Of a DNA stretch of 46,508 bases, positions 14,566-23,228 are shown one piece after another; the first letter of the stretch is position 1, and each line of letters begins with the position of its first letter. The notes below the pieces were generated by a model. The model worked only from the letters and a program-made list of their open reading frames with translations, had not been told where the DNA came from and did not search any database. A program made the translations under genes and the position numbers. Origin of the DNA: Streptomyces sp. TRM64462 (GTDB lineage: Bacteria > Actinomycetota > Actinomycetes > Streptomycetales > Streptomycetaceae); NCBI RefSeq assembly GCF_013362995.1, contig NZ_JABWDV010000345.1:1-46508 (forward strand), given 5' to 3'.

Positions 14566-15669
14566 TCAGACGGTGTGGTGGGCGAGTGCGGCGTGCGGGT
14601 CGGCACCGACGGGGGTGTGGTCGGTGTGCACGGTCGCGGCGGTCAGACGGGGTACGGCGTGGATGAGGGCGTGCTCGGCGGCGACGGCGATGCGGTGGGC
14701 CTGGACGACGGTCAGGTGCGGGTCGACGACGATCTCGGCTTCGGCGCGCAGTGCGTGACCGATCCACCGCATGCGCACCTGCCCGGTGGCGCGTACGCCG
14801 TCGACACTCCGCAGGGCTGTCCGGGCGGCGGCGACGAGGCCGGGGTCGACGGAGTCCATCAGGCGGCGGTAGACCTCACGAGCGGCGTCCTTGAGGACCG
14901 CCAGGATGGCGAGGGTGATGAGCAGCCCGACGACGGGGTCCGCCGCGCGCCAGCCGAGTGCGGCGCCGCCCGCGCTCAGGAGGACCGCCAGGGAGGTGAA
15001 TCCGTCGGTGCGGGCGTGCAGGCCGTCGGCGACCAGCGCCGCCGAGCCGATGCGTCGCCCGGTGCGGATGCGGTAGCGGGCCACCCATTCGTTGCCGAGG
15101 AAGCCGACGAGCGCGGCGCCGGAGACGGCCCACAGGTGGGTGACGTCACGGGGGTGGATCAGCCGGTCCACGGCCGCGTAGGCCGCCAGGGCCGCGGACG
15201 CGGCGATGGTCACGACGATGACGACACCGGCCAGGTCCTCGGCGCGCCCGTAGCCGTACGTGTAGCGGGTGTTCGCCGCCCGTCGGCCGAGCAGGAAGGC
15301 GATCCCCAGCGGGACGGCGGTCAGCGCGTCGGCGGCGTTGTGAATGGTGTCACCCAACAGCGCGACCGAACCCGACCACGCGACGATCACGCCCTGGACC
15401 ACGGTGGTGAGGCCCAGGACGACAAGTGAGATCCACAGTGTGCGCATCCCCTCGCGCGAGGTCTCCATCGCCGTGTCCACCCTGTCGGCGGCCTCGTGGC
15501 TGTGGGGCCTCACCAGGTGGGCGATTCGGTGGCGCAGGCGCGTGCGCCCGGACGTGCCCGAGCCGGGACCGTGGTCAGCGGCGGCGTGGCCGTGCCGATG
15601 CCCGTGGCCGTGCTGGTGCCCGTGGTCGTGGTGGCGGTCGTGTGCATGAGTGTGCCGATTCCCCTCCAT
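14566..15669 (-). CDS. Cation diffusion facilitator (CDF) zinc/cadmium efflux protein
   Basis: A 367-residue CDF transporter. The N-terminus holds 13 histidines in the first 33 residues. About six membrane segments follow (from residue 78), including the two metal-site helices with HNAAD (His110, Asp114) and HARTD (His218, Asp222), the HD-HD pattern of zinc/cadmium members. A C-terminal cytosolic domain starts near 250 (DSVDPGLVAAAR). It exports Zn2+ in exchange for protons. The start is set at ATG 15669, with GTG 15678 as an alternative. It is co-directional with zur but 241 bases away. Pairing an efflux pump with Zur and an importer suggests a zinc homeostasis island. No Zur box was seen before it, as expected for a zinc-induced rather than zinc-repressed gene. 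Confidence 0.85.
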   Translation of the reverse strand: MEGNRHTHAHDRHHDHGHQHGHGHRHGHAAADHGPGSGTSGRTRLRHRIAHLVRPHSHEAADRVDTAMETSREGMRTLWISLVVLGLTTVVQGVIVAWSGSVALLGDTIHNAADALTAVPLGIAFLLGRRAANTRYTYGYGRAEDLAGVVIVVTIAASAALAAYAAVDRLIHPRDVTHLWAVSGAALVGFLGNEWVARYRIRTGRRIGSAALVADGLHARTDGFTSLAVLLSAGGAALGWRAADPVVGLLITLAILAVLKDAAREVYRRLMDSVDPGLVAAARTALRSVDGVRATGQVRMRWIGHALRAEAEIVVDPHLTVVQAHRIAVAAEHALIHAVPRLTAATVHTDHTPVGADPHAALAHHTV

Positions 15670-15782
15670 GCGCCCCACCGTGGCACACGAACTCCCTTGC
15701 GGCTACAGCCGTCATACAGCCGATGACCAGGTGCGATGTCCTCGCAACAGCGTCGTTCGGGCGCGTGGTCCGGAGCCGTGCG

Positions 15783-15851
15783 TCGCACGAGGCGAAGGAA
15801 ACCACGACCGACGGGTACGGCTCCGATATCATCCACGCGCCGACCGCCTGA
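15783..15851 (+). pseudogene. Remnant of an LLM oxidoreductase gene 3' end
   Basis: Twenty-three codons ending in TGA align without gaps to the last 23 codons of the LLM gene at 5765-5833. The first 17 codons share 42 of 51 bases. The encoded SHEAKETTTDGYGSDII matches MHDAKEATIDAYGSGII. Similarity stops abruptly at 15783, and no start codon or upstream LLM motifs remain. It precedes the NCS1 permease by 72 bases, the place an intact LLM gene would occupy in an uninterrupted pyrimidine operon. Confidence 0.75.
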
Positions 15852-15923
15852 ACCCCCGCACGGCCCGAACCCCCCACGCCCCGCACGGCCTCGTTCCGCC
15901 CCCGAACGAAGGGTTCCGCCGCC

Positions 15924-17480
15924 ATGACCGCCACCGTCCCCCCGACACCGCCCCCGACCCCGCCCCCCGCCCCTCGCATACCGGAAGCCGCCGGACGCGT
16001 CGAGCTCGCGCCGGGCGCCGTCCCCGGCGACAGCCGCTTCGCCAACGAGGACCTGCTGCCCGTCCCCGTCGCGCGGCGCCGCTGGACCACCTACAACTTC
16101 GCCGCGCTGTGGGTCGGCATGGCCCACAACATCCCCTCCTGGATGCTGGCCTCCGGACTCGTCGCCCTCGGCATGGACTGGAAACAGGCCGTCCTCACCA
16201 TCGCGCTCGCCAACGTCATCGTGCTGCTGCCGATGCTGCTCACCGGGCACGCCGGGCCCAAGTACGGCATCCCCTTCCCGGTGCTGGCGCGGGCCTCGTT
16301 CGGGCTGCGGGGCGCGAACCTGCCCGCGCTGATCCGCGCCGGGGTGGCCTGCGCGTGGTTCGGCATCCAGACGTGGATCGGCGGGCAGGGTATCTTCCTG
16401 CTCCTCGGCAAGCTCTTCGGCGGCTGGGCCGAGGCCGCCCGGATCGGCGGTCAGCCGTGGACGCTCTGGGTGTGCTTCGTCCTCTTCTGGGTGCTCGAAC
16501 TGGCCATCATCTACCGGGGCATGGACGCGCTGCGCCGGTTCGAGAACTGGGCGGCGCCCTTCGTCATCGTCGGCGCGTTCGTGCTGCTCGCGTGGGTCGT
16601 CGCCAAGGCGGGCGGGCTCGGGCCGCTGCTCGGCCAGCCGTCCCGGCTGGGCTGGGGCGCCGACTTCTGGCCCGTCTTCTTCCCGTCCCTCATGGCGATG
16701 ATCGCGTTCTGGGCGACGCTGAGCCTGAACATCCCCGACTTCACCCGGTTCGGCGCCGGGCAGCGCGCCCAGGTGTGGGGCCAGACGCTCGGACTGCCCA
16801 CGACGATGACGCTGTTCGCGCTGCTGTCGGTCCTCGTCACCTCTGGTTCGCAGGCCGTGTACGGGGCGCCCCTGTGGGACCCGGTGGAGCTGGCCGCCCG
16901 CACCGACAACGTCTTCGGGCTGCTGTTCGCCCTGGTGACGGTGCTCGTCGCCACGATCTCGGTGAACATCGCCGCGAACGTCGTCTCACCCGCGTACGAC
17001 CTGGCCAATCTCGCCCCCAAGCTGATCAGCTTCCGCACAGGGGCGCTCGTGACCGGTGTGGTCGGCGTGGTGATCATGCCGTGGAAGCTGACGGCGACGC
17101 CCGAGCTGTACATCTTCACCTGGCTGGGACTGGTCGGCGGGCTTCTCGGCACGGTCGCCGGCATCCTCATCGCGGACTACTGGATCGTCCGCAGGACCGT
17201 GCTGGACCTCGCCGACCTGTACCGGCCGGGCGGCCGCTACTGGTACCGGGGCGGCTGGAACCCGGCCGCCGTGGCCGCCTTCGCGGTCGGCGGGGTGCTG
17301 GCGGTGGGCGGGTCGCACTCGGCGCCGGGCAAGGGGCCGTTCCCCGAGGACGGGCTGATCCCGTTCCTGAAGCCGTTCGCGGACTACGGCTGGGCGGTGG
17401 GCCTCGCGGCGTCGCTGCTGCTGTACGTGGCGCTGATGCGGGGCCGCGCGGAAGCTGAGGTGGGGCCGCGCGGGAGCTGA
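15924..17480 (+). CDS. NCS1-family permease (hydantoin/allantoin/uracil type)
   Basis: A 518-residue, 12-helix sodium/proton symporter of the nucleobase:cation symporter-1 family (Mhp1, PucI, uracil permease). After a Pro-rich N-terminus (TPPPTPPPAP) come the family stretches NFAALWVGMAHNIPSW (about 58-73), PFPVLARASFGLRGANLPALIRA (118-139), AWFGIQTWIGGQ (144-155), LSLNIPDFTRFG and NIAANVVSPAYDLANL. Residues equivalent to the Mhp1 aromatic clamp and substrate Gln/Asn appear present. With the hydantoinase genes upstream it probably imports hydantoins, dihydropyrimidines or uracil; specificity cannot be fixed from sequence. It is separated from that operon by the 10-kb zinc block, and a decayed LLM gene tail lies just upstream. 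Confidence 0.88.
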   Translation: MTATVPPTPPPTPPPAPRIPEAAGRVELAPGAVPGDSRFANEDLLPVPVARRRWTTYNFAALWVGMAHNIPSWMLASGLVALGMDWKQAVLTIALANVIVLLPMLLTGHAGPKYGIPFPVLARASFGLRGANLPALIRAGVACAWFGIQTWIGGQGIFLLLGKLFGGWAEAARIGGQPWTLWVCFVLFWVLELAIIYRGMDALRRFENWAAPFVIVGAFVLLAWVVAKAGGLGPLLGQPSRLGWGADFWPVFFPSLMAMIAFWATLSLNIPDFTRFGAGQRAQVWGQTLGLPTTMTLFALLSVLVTSGSQAVYGAPLWDPVELAARTDNVFGLLFALVTVLVATISVNIAANVVSPAYDLANLAPKLISFRTGALVTGVVGVVIMPWKLTATPELYIFTWLGLVGGLLGTVAGILIADYWIVRRTVLDLADLYRPGGRYWYRGGWNPAAVAAFAVGGVLAVGGSHSAPGKGPFPEDGLIPFLKPFADYGWAVGLAASLLLYVALMRGRAEAEVGPRGS

Positions 17481-17513
17481 CACGGAGGTTACGCGCCAGT
17501 AGGCTCCGCTGGC

Positions 17514-18965
17514 ATGACCACCCCCCGCACCGCCGCAGCGGACCTCGGACTCACCGGCCAGGCAAGGGAGTTGAGGGACGGTAACGTCACATCGGCCGCC
17601 CTGGTGCGGGCCGCGCTCGACCGGATCGAGGCGACCCGCACCACCCTGAACGCCTTCCGTTGCGTACGGACCGATGCCGCTCTCGCGGAGGCCGCCGAGG
17701 CCGACCGGCGGCTCGCGGCGGGGGACAGGGCGCCCCTCCTCGGCGTACCGGTCGCCGTCAAGGACGACACCGACGTCGCGGGACTCCCCACCCGCTTCGG
17801 CACCGCGGGCGACATCCCGCCCGCCACCGCCGACGGCGAGGCCGTGCGGCGGCTGCGCGCCGCCGGAGCCGTCGTCGTCGGCAAGACCAACACCTGCGAG
17901 CTCGGCCAGTGGGCGTTCACCGAAGGCCCCGCCTTCGGCGCGACCCGCAACCCCTGGAACCCCGGCCACACGCCTGGCGGCTCGTCCGGCGGCTCCGCCG
18001 CCGCCGTCGCCGCCGGACTCGTGCCCGCCGCGCTCGGCTCCGACGGCGCGGGCTCCATCCGCATCCCGGCCGCCTGGACCCACCTGGTCGGCATCAAACC
18101 GCAACGCGGCCGCGTCTCCGTCCACCCGTACGACGACTGCTTCGAAGGCCTCACGGTCAACGGCCCCCTGGCCCGTACGGTCGCCGACGCCGCGCTGCTG
18201 CTCGACGCGGCCGCGGGGGCGCACCCCCGCGAAGGGCTGCGGCTGCCCGCGATCGACGCGTCGGCGGCCGCCCGCCGCGACCCCGGGCGGCTGCGCGTCG
18301 CCCTCGCCTGGCGGCCGCCGTTCACGGCCACGCCCACGCCGCTGCACCCGGACGTACGCCGGGCGGTCACCGACCTGGCCGAGGCGCTCGCCCGGCTCGG
18401 CCACACCGTGGAGGAGGCCAGGCCCCGCTACGGCCTCATCGGCCTGGGCTTCCTGCCCCGCGCCACCGCCGGCATCGCCGCGTACGCCGACCGCCACCCG
18501 GACCCGCGGCTCCTGGACCCGCGCACCCGGGGCGCCACCCGCACCGGCCACCGCCTGGGCGGCGCCGTCCTGCGCGCCGCGCGCGCCCGCGAGGCCCGCC
18601 AACACCGCCGGATCGGCGCCCTGTTCACCGCGTACGACGTGATCCTCACGCCCACGACGGCCTCACCGCCCCCGCGCATCGGCACCTTCGACGGCATGAG
18701 CGCCCTGCGCACCGACACCACCATGGCCGCCGCCTGCCCCTACGCCTGGCCCTGGAACGTCCTGGGCTGGCCCGCCGTCAACGTGCCGGCCGGCTTCTCG
18801 GCGGCCGGCCTCCCCGTCGGCGCCCAACTCCTCGGCCCGGGAGGCGCCGAGGAACGCCTGATCTCCCTGGCCGCCCAACTGGAGTCCGACCGCCGCTGGT
18901 ACACCCAGCGGCCGCCCGTGACGGGCGACCGGACGCGGGGCGGGAGGGACACCGGGCCGGCCTGA
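17514..18965 (+). CDS. Amidase-signature family hydrolase
   Basis: A 483-residue amidase. The Ser-cisSer-Lys triad is readable: Lys83 in GVPVAVKDD, cis-Ser157 in [12 protein letters not shown] and nucleophile Ser181 in [13 protein letters not shown]. The last motif reads GAGSIR rather than the usual GGSIR. Family members hydrolyse amides to acid plus ammonia; the substrate is unknown here. It starts 33 bases after the NCS1 permease and probably shares its transcript, so it may act on the imported compound or a breakdown product. The predicted start ATG 17514 has only a distant GGAGG (17484-17488), so initiation may be weak or coupled. Length is normal and no truncation is seen. Confidence 0.85.
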   Translation: MTTPRTAAADLGLTGQARELRDGNVTSAALVRAALDRIEATRTTLNAFRCVRTDAALAEAAEADRRLAAGDRAPLLGVPVAVKDDTDVAGLPTRFGTAGDIPPATADGEAVRRLRAAGAVVVGKTNTCELGQWAFTEGPAFGATRNPWNPGHTPGGSSGGSAAAVAAGLVPAALGSDGAGSIRIPAAWTHLVGIKPQRGRVSVHPYDDCFEGLTVNGPLARTVADAALLLDAAAGAHPREGLRLPAIDASAAARRDPGRLRVALAWRPPFTATPTPLHPDVRRAVTDLAEALARLGHTVEEARPRYGLIGLGFLPRATAGIAAYADRHPDPRLLDPRTRGATRTGHRLGGAVLRAARAREARQHRRIGALFTAYDVILTPTTASPPPRIGTFDGMSALRTDTTMAAACPYAWPWNVLGWPAVNVPAGFSAAGLPVGAQLLGPGGAEERLISLAAQLESDRRWYTQRPPVTGDRTRGGRDTGPA

Positions 18966-19098
18966 CGGCGGCACACACGGAGCGTGTCGCAAAACGGCTC
19001 GCCCGCGTGGCCTCGGCGGTCCCGGGGCACGTCGAGACGCATATCCTGTCGGCGTCGGCCGCCGAACGACGGCCGACGGCCGACGAAGGGGTGCGAAG

Positions 19099-20517
19099 GT
19101 GCCGTCGATGCTCGATGCCGTCGTCGTGGGGGCGGGCCCGAACGGACTGACCGCCGCCGCCGAGCTCGCCCGGCGCGGCTACTCCGTCGCCGTGTTCGAG
19201 GCGCTGGACACGGTCGGCGGGGGAGCCCGTACCGAGGAGCTCACCCTTCCCGGCTACCGCCACGACCCGTGCTCCGCCGTCCACCCGCTCGGTGTCGGAT
19301 CGCCCGCCTTCAAGAACCTGCCCCTGGACCGCTACGGCCTGGAGTGGCTGCACGCGGACCTGCCGATGGCGCACCCCTTCGACGACGGTACCGCCGCCGT
19401 GCTGTCGCGTTCCGTCGCCGAGACCGCCGCGTCCTTCGGGCCGCGGGACGCCGGGGCGTACCGGCGCCTGGTCGGCCCGTACCGCGGCAAGTGGGACACG
19501 CTGGCCCGGGACTTCATGTCGCTGCCGCTGACCGCGCTGCCCCGCGACCCGGTCACCCTCGCCCGCTTCGGCCTGGCGGGCCTGCCCCCGTCGACGTGGC
19601 TGATGCGGCGCTTCCGCGACGAGCCGGCCCGCGCGCTGTTCGCCGGGCTCGTCGCCCATGTCATCGCCCCGCTCGGCGGGATCGCCACCGGCGCGATCGG
19701 CCTCGTCTTCGCGCTCGCCGCGCACGCCAACGGCTGGCCGATGCCCCGGGGCGGCTCCCAGGCCATCTCGGACGCCCTCGCCGCGTACGTACGGGACCTC
19801 GGCGGCGCCGTCCACACCGACTACGAGGTCAAGCGGCTCGACGACCTGCCGCCCGCCCGCGCCTACGTCTTCGACACCTCGCCCACCGCGCTCGCCCGGA
19901 TCGCGGGCCTCGGCCGCTTCTACGACGGCTACCGCTACGGAGCCGCCGCCTTCAAGATCGACTACGCGCTCGACGGCCCCGTCCCGTGGACCGCCGAGGA
20001 GCCCCGCCGCGCCGGTACGGTGCAGATCGGCCCCGGCAGCCGGGACATCGCCACGGCCCTGCGTCAGGCGTCGGGCGGTACGGCCCCGGAGGCACCGTTC
20101 CTCATCACGGCCCAGCCCAGCCTCGTCGACCCGTCCCGCGCGCCGGGCGGCAAGCACGTCTTCTGGGCGTACGGGCACGTCCCCAACGGCTGGCAGGGCG
20201 ACCTCACCGAGGCGATAGAGCGCCAGATCGAACGCTTCGCCCCCGGGTTCCGCGACCTCGTCCTCGCCCGCGCCACGGCCGGGCCGCCCGAACTCGCCGC
20301 CCGCAACGCCAACTACGTGGGCGGCGACATCGCCTGCGGCGCCGCGAGCGGCCTCCAGCTGCTGCTCCGGCCGCGCGTGTCCCTCCGCCCGTACAGCACC
20401 CCGCACCCCGCCGTGTTCCTCTGCTCGTCCGCTACACCGCCCGGGCCCGGCGTGCACGGCATGTCGGGCCACAACGCAGCCAAGGCCGTCTGGCGCCACC
20501 TCAGGAAGAACGCATGA
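19099..20517 (+). CDS. NAD(P)/FAD-dependent oxidoreductase, phytoene desaturase (CrtI)-like
   Basis: A 472-residue flavoprotein. The dinucleotide fold starts at once with [20 protein letters not shown] (about 8-27) and [15 protein letters not shown]; the C-terminal FAD motif is replaced by [17 protein letters not shown]. This matches the broad phytoene dehydrogenase-related group rather than a true carotenoid desaturase, and no other carotenoid gene is present. Substrate unknown. The start is GTG 19099 with GAAGGGG about 8 bases upstream; ATG 19108 is an alternative. Its stop overlaps the ATG of the macro-domain gene (ATGA), so the two proteins are probably made together. Confidence 0.82.
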   Translation: MPSMLDAVVVGAGPNGLTAAAELARRGYSVAVFEALDTVGGGARTEELTLPGYRHDPCSAVHPLGVGSPAFKNLPLDRYGLEWLHADLPMAHPFDDGTAAVLSRSVAETAASFGPRDAGAYRRLVGPYRGKWDTLARDFMSLPLTALPRDPVTLARFGLAGLPPSTWLMRRFRDEPARALFAGLVAHVIAPLGGIATGAIGLVFALAAHANGWPMPRGGSQAISDALAAYVRDLGGAVHTDYEVKRLDDLPPARAYVFDTSPTALARIAGLGRFYDGYRYGAAAFKIDYALDGPVPWTAEEPRRAGTVQIGPGSRDIATALRQASGGTAPEAPFLITAQPSLVDPSRAPGGKHVFWAYGHVPNGWQGDLTEAIERQIERFAPGFRDLVLARATAGPPELAARNANYVGGDIACGAASGLQLLLRPRVSLRPYSTPHPAVFLCSSATPPGPGVHGMSGHNAAKAVWRHLRKNA

Positions 20518-21047
20518 GCCACCACCGCCACCCCCACCACGCCCGCCTGACCCTGGTCCGCGGTGACATCACCCGGCAGGACGTCGACGCGGTCGTCAAC
20601 GCCGCGAACTCGTCCCTCCTCGGCGGCGGAGGCGTCGACGGCGCCATCCACCGCGCCGGCGGCCCCGACATCCTCGACGACTGCCGCCGGCTGCGCGCCT
20701 CCTACTACGGCGGCGGCCTCCCCACCGGCCAGGCCGTCGCCACGACGGCGGGCCGCCTCCCGGCGCGCTGGGTCATCCACACGGTGGGCCCGGTGCACAG
20801 CCGCGACGAGGACCGCTCCGCCCTGCTCGCCTCCTGCTACCGCGAGTCGCTGCGCGTCGCCGACGAACTCGCCGCCCGGACCGTCGCGTTCCCCGCCATC
20901 TCGACCGGCGTGTACGGCTGGCCGATGGACGACGGCGCCCGCATCGCCGTCGAGACGGTGCGGGCCACGGAGACCGGGGTCGAGGAGGTCAGGTTCGTCC
21001 TCTTCGACGAAACGGCGTACGAGGCGTTCGCCCGGCACGTGCGCTGA
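20514..21047 (+). CDS. Macro-domain protein (O-acetyl-ADP-ribose deacetylase type)
   Basis: A 177-residue single macro domain after a His-rich start (SHHRHPHH). The ADP-ribose contacts are clear: [34 protein letters not shown] (residues 17-50), HTVGP and the phosphate loop [10 protein letters not shown]. This is the MacroD/YmdB pattern, in which the enzyme removes acetyl from O-acetyl-ADP-ribose or mono-ADP-ribose from proteins. The ATG at 20514 overlaps the upstream oxidoreductase stop, with AGGAAG 6 bases upstream. The sirtuin at 41875-42591 makes O-acetyl-ADP-ribose but is too far away to imply a link. Confidence 0.9.
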   Translation: MSHHRHPHHARLTLVRGDITRQDVDAVVNAANSSLLGGGGVDGAIHRAGGPDILDDCRRLRASYYGGGLPTGQAVATTAGRLPARWVIHTVGPVHSRDEDRSALLASCYRESLRVADELAARTVAFPAISTGVYGWPMDDGARIAVETVRATETGVEEVRFVLFDETAYEAFARHVR

Positions 21048-21126
21048 CGACGGCGGTGCGACGTCCGCGGGTTCGGGGAATCGCCGGTGGCCGACCGCCC
21101 GTACCGCGACGCCGTCGTGTGGGCGC

Positions 21127-21582
21127 TCAGAGGTCGAACTCGTGGGGCGGCAGGTCGAGGGTGTAGCAGGCTTCGCGGACGACGGCCTGTTCGGTCTTGT
21201 CGAAGTCGCCGTCGGCGCCGCCGATGACGATGCCGATCTGGATGACGGCGCGGGCCTCGGCGGGCTTCTTCTTCGCCTTGGCGATCTCCTGCATGACGCT
21301 GACCTTGCCGAGAGCGAAGTCGGCCGTCAGCTTCTCCAGGTTGGCCTCGAAGCGGCGGTGGAGGTCGTCGGCGGGGAAGTTGCGCAGGACGTCGTTGGTG
21401 GCGATGAGCTGGGCGACGCGCTGGCGCTCGGCGGGGTCGATCGTGCCGTCGGCGGCGGCGACGAGCGCGCACATGGCCATGCTGGCGTCGCGGAAGGCGC
21501 CGCTGGTGAGGTCGTTCTTCTTCGCCATGAGCTGGGTCTGCATCGTCGACGCGGACTCCTTGATGCGGTCCCACAGGGCCAT
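21127..21582 (-). CDS. TerB-like protein (tellurite-resistance TerB family)
   Basis: A 151-residue all-helical protein of the TerB/DjlA-like family. Conserved acidic motifs are AADGTIDPAERQRVAQL and GGADGDFDKTEQAVV, which in TerB bind divalent metal; the linker AKAKKKPAEAR is basic. The N-terminus (MALWDRIKESASTMQTQL) is amphipathic. Family members act in tellurite or stress response at the membrane, but here there is no terC, terD or terE, so a tellurite role is unsupported. The ATG at 21582 follows AAGGAG. It is convergent with the macro-domain gene and separated from it by 79 bases containing an ACGACGGCG/CGCCGTCGT inverted pair. Confidence 0.8.
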   Translation of the reverse strand: MALWDRIKESASTMQTQLMAKKNDLTSGAFRDASMAMCALVAAADGTIDPAERQRVAQLIATNDVLRNFPADDLHRRFEANLEKLTADFALGKVSVMQEIAKAKKKPAEARAVIQIGIVIGGADGDFDKTEQAVVREACYTLDLPPHEFDL

Positions 21583-21676
21583 GAGAACTCCTTCGTCACG
21601 CGCCCCGGGTGCGGGCGGTCCCGCCCCCGGCACGCTACTTCTACGCGAATGTAGAAGTTATCAGGTGCGGCGCGCG

Positions 21677-22459
21677 TCAGGGATGGGAGGGGTGCTCCCG
21701 GTGCGGGCAGCGGCCCGGTGCCGTGAGGAGGCGGCGCACCTGCTCGCCCGCTTCGGCGGCGTCCCGTGCCGTGGACGGGAAGAGGAGGCGCAGGTCGCAC
21801 TGGCCGGCGTCGCCGTATTCGCAGCGCACGGTGATGCCGTGGCGGTCCAGGGCGAACGGCAGCACCCGGACCGCGCCCTGCGGCAGTCGGGGTCCGGCGA
21901 GCGTCAGCAGGTGGGCCACCATGTCCTCGTGGGCGTCCGCGAGATGGGTGAGCATGGCGGCCTCCTCGACGGCGAGCGGGTCGGGCGCGGCGAGCGCGAC
22001 CTCGTCGAGGCCGACCTCCACCGCGCCCGCCGACGTCCGCAGCGTCACGCGCGCGGTGTCCAGGCGCAGCCGCCCGCTGCCATCGATGTGACCGTCGCCG
22101 TCTCCCGCCTCCGCCGGGGCCAGCCAGCCGGAGACGGTGACCCTGGCGCGTACGCGGTCGCGGACCGCGGTCGGGGCGATGTCCGTGAACTCCAGCAGCG
22201 CGGCGAGGCTGCCGCGCGGCGCGGTGGCGACCTGGGCGGCGAGCGGGCTGTCCGGCCGGGCGTGCAGGGTGATCCGCCCCTTCCGGCCGACGGTGTGCAT
22301 GCCGATCAGGTCGTAGCTCTGGCCGTCGGTGGTGAGGGACAGGGAGATCGCACGGGCCAGTACGGACCGCACCCGCTCGGCGGCGGTCAGCTCGGGCAGG
22401 GTGGACGGTTCGGTGTCGGCTCGGGTGCTCAACGGGACTCCCTGCGGTACGGGTTGCAT
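21677..22459 (-). CDS. DUF2470-domain protein under probable iron control
   Basis: A 260-residue cytoplasmic protein. The C-terminal half (about 162-247) matches the DUF2470/HugZ C-terminal pattern: EEAAMLTHLADAHEDM with His172 and His177, then FALDRHGITVRC and LLFPSTARDAAEAGEQVRRLL. The N-terminal half (about 25-150) resembles a degenerate split beta-barrel. DUF2470 occurs in haem-handling HugZ/HutZ-type proteins, so a role in haem or iron use is plausible but not proven. The ATG at 22459 has GGAGG upstream. A near-perfect iron box (22511-22529) sits 51 bases before it, which strongly suggests repression by DmdR/IdeR in iron-replete cells. Confidence 0.75.
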   Translation of the reverse strand: MQPVPQGVPLSTRADTEPSTLPELTAAERVRSVLARAISLSLTTDGQSYDLIGMHTVGRKGRITLHARPDSPLAAQVATAPRGSLAALLEFTDIAPTAVRDRVRARVTVSGWLAPAEAGDGDGHIDGSGRLRLDTARVTLRTSAGAVEVGLDEVALAAPDPLAVEEAAMLTHLADAHEDMVAHLLTLAGPRLPQGAVRVLPFALDRHGITVRCEYGDAGQCDLRLLFPSTARDAAEAGEQVRRLLTAPGRCPHREHPSHP

Positions 22460-22510
22460 CGGAACGCCTCCATCCGTACAGCGGGCGCGCGCGAACGGCA
22501 CCCCCTGAGG

Positions 22511-22529
22511 TGAGGTAAGGCTAACCTTA
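22511..22529. promoter_or_regulatory. Iron box (DmdR/IdeR/DtxR-type operator)
   Basis: TGAGGTAAGGCTAACCTTA closely matches the actinobacterial iron-box consensus TTAGGTTAGGCTAACCTAA (16 of 19 positions) and is a good inverted repeat about its centre. It lies upstream of the DUF2470 gene on the minus strand. The other neighbour ends rather than starts here, so the site serves only that gene. Confidence 0.85.
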
Positions 22530-22569
22530 CTTCACGGGGGTGTGGAGGTGGAACCCGTCATCCGGTCCG

Positions 22570-23046
22570 TCAGGCGGCCGGGCAGCGTCCCTCCGTGACC
22601 TCGGCCGAGAACCGCTCACGCGGCGCGAGCCTCACGCAGAACCGGTGCTCGCCGGAGCGCGTGGCGATGTCGTACACGTCCTCGCGCGGCGACTTCAGCG
22701 TCAGCTCGTCCGCCGGCCCCTCGCCCTGCTCGTCGGCCGTCTCGCGCAGGGTCAGCATGAAGTGCGAGTCGTCCGGGCGGTCCGGCACGCCCTGGCCGGA
22801 CGCGGCGCTCGCGGCGGCCCGCTCGCGCCCCCACGCCTCCGCCACGTCGTCGACGACCGCGAGCACTTCGTCCCGGCTCCAGGACCTCGCGTCGACACCC
22901 GACGCTGCCCACAGGCCACAGCCCACCATCAGGGCGCAGAGCACGAGGAACCGCGCGCGGCCCTCCCGGCGCCTGACGGCGAGCCAGAGTCCCACGCAGG
23001 CCAGGGCGAAGCTGACGGCGATGAGCGGAAAGCCGATGACGTTCAT
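22570..23046 (-). CDS. Small membrane protein of unknown function
   Basis: A 158-residue protein with two hydrophobic helices at the N-terminus (about 5-24 and 33-50) separated by a basic loop (RRREGRAR). A mostly polar C-terminal domain of about 105 residues follows, probably outside the membrane, with two cysteines (FCVRL and GRCPAA) that could pair. I recognise no family. The ATG at 23046 is preceded by a GGGGGAA site. It is transcribed toward the DUF2470 gene, but the iron box lies between them, so they are likely separate units. Confidence 0.65.
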   Translation of the reverse strand: MNVIGFPLIAVSFALACVGLWLAVRRREGRARFLVLCALMVGCGLWAASGVDARSWSRDEVLAVVDDVAEAWGRERAAASAASGQGVPDRPDDSHFMLTLRETADEQGEGPADELTLKSPREDVYDIATRSGEHRFCVRLAPRERFSAEVTEGRCPAA

Positions 23047-23150
23047 GTGGTGGTTCCCCCGTGCTGTGGTCGGTGTGAGCAGCGGCCGTGCAGTGTACGG
23101 GGCGTGACAAATCTCCGGGCGGACGGGTGCCGGACCCGGGTAGGGTCGCA

Positions 23151-23208
23151 GTTGATCAGTTGATCAGTTGATCAGTTGATCGAGGGGATCGGTTGATCGA
23201 GGGGATCG
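23151..23208. repeat. Short tandem repeat: GTTGATCA x3, then a 17-mer x2
   Basis: Three perfect GTTGATCA units (23151-23174) run into two perfect copies of GTTGATCGAGGGGATCG (23175-23191, 23192-23208). The array ends 21 bases before the start of the acetyltransferase gene, so it occupies its promoter or leader. GATC-rich repeated half-sites could bind a regulator or arise by slippage. Confidence 0.9.
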
Positions 23209-23228
23209 GTACAGGGGGAAGCCGGAAC

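Noticed and set aside
5834..15782. Zinc block considered as a composite transposon or integrative element
   Set aside because: No transposase, integrase, tRNA site or clear terminal inverted repeat was seen at the edges; only the duplicated LLM tail supports an insertion.
19099..20517. CrtI-like gene as part of carotenoid biosynthesis
   Set aside because: No crtB, crtE or lycopene cyclase nearby, and the C-terminal motif matches the broad related group rather than true desaturases.
21127..21582. TerB-like gene as part of a tellurite-resistance cluster
   Set aside because: No terA, terC, terD, terE or terZ neighbours; a lone TerB-fold protein does not support that function.
23151..23208. Short repeats considered as a CRISPR remnant
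   Set aside because: Units are contiguous without spacers and too short; no cas genes are present.
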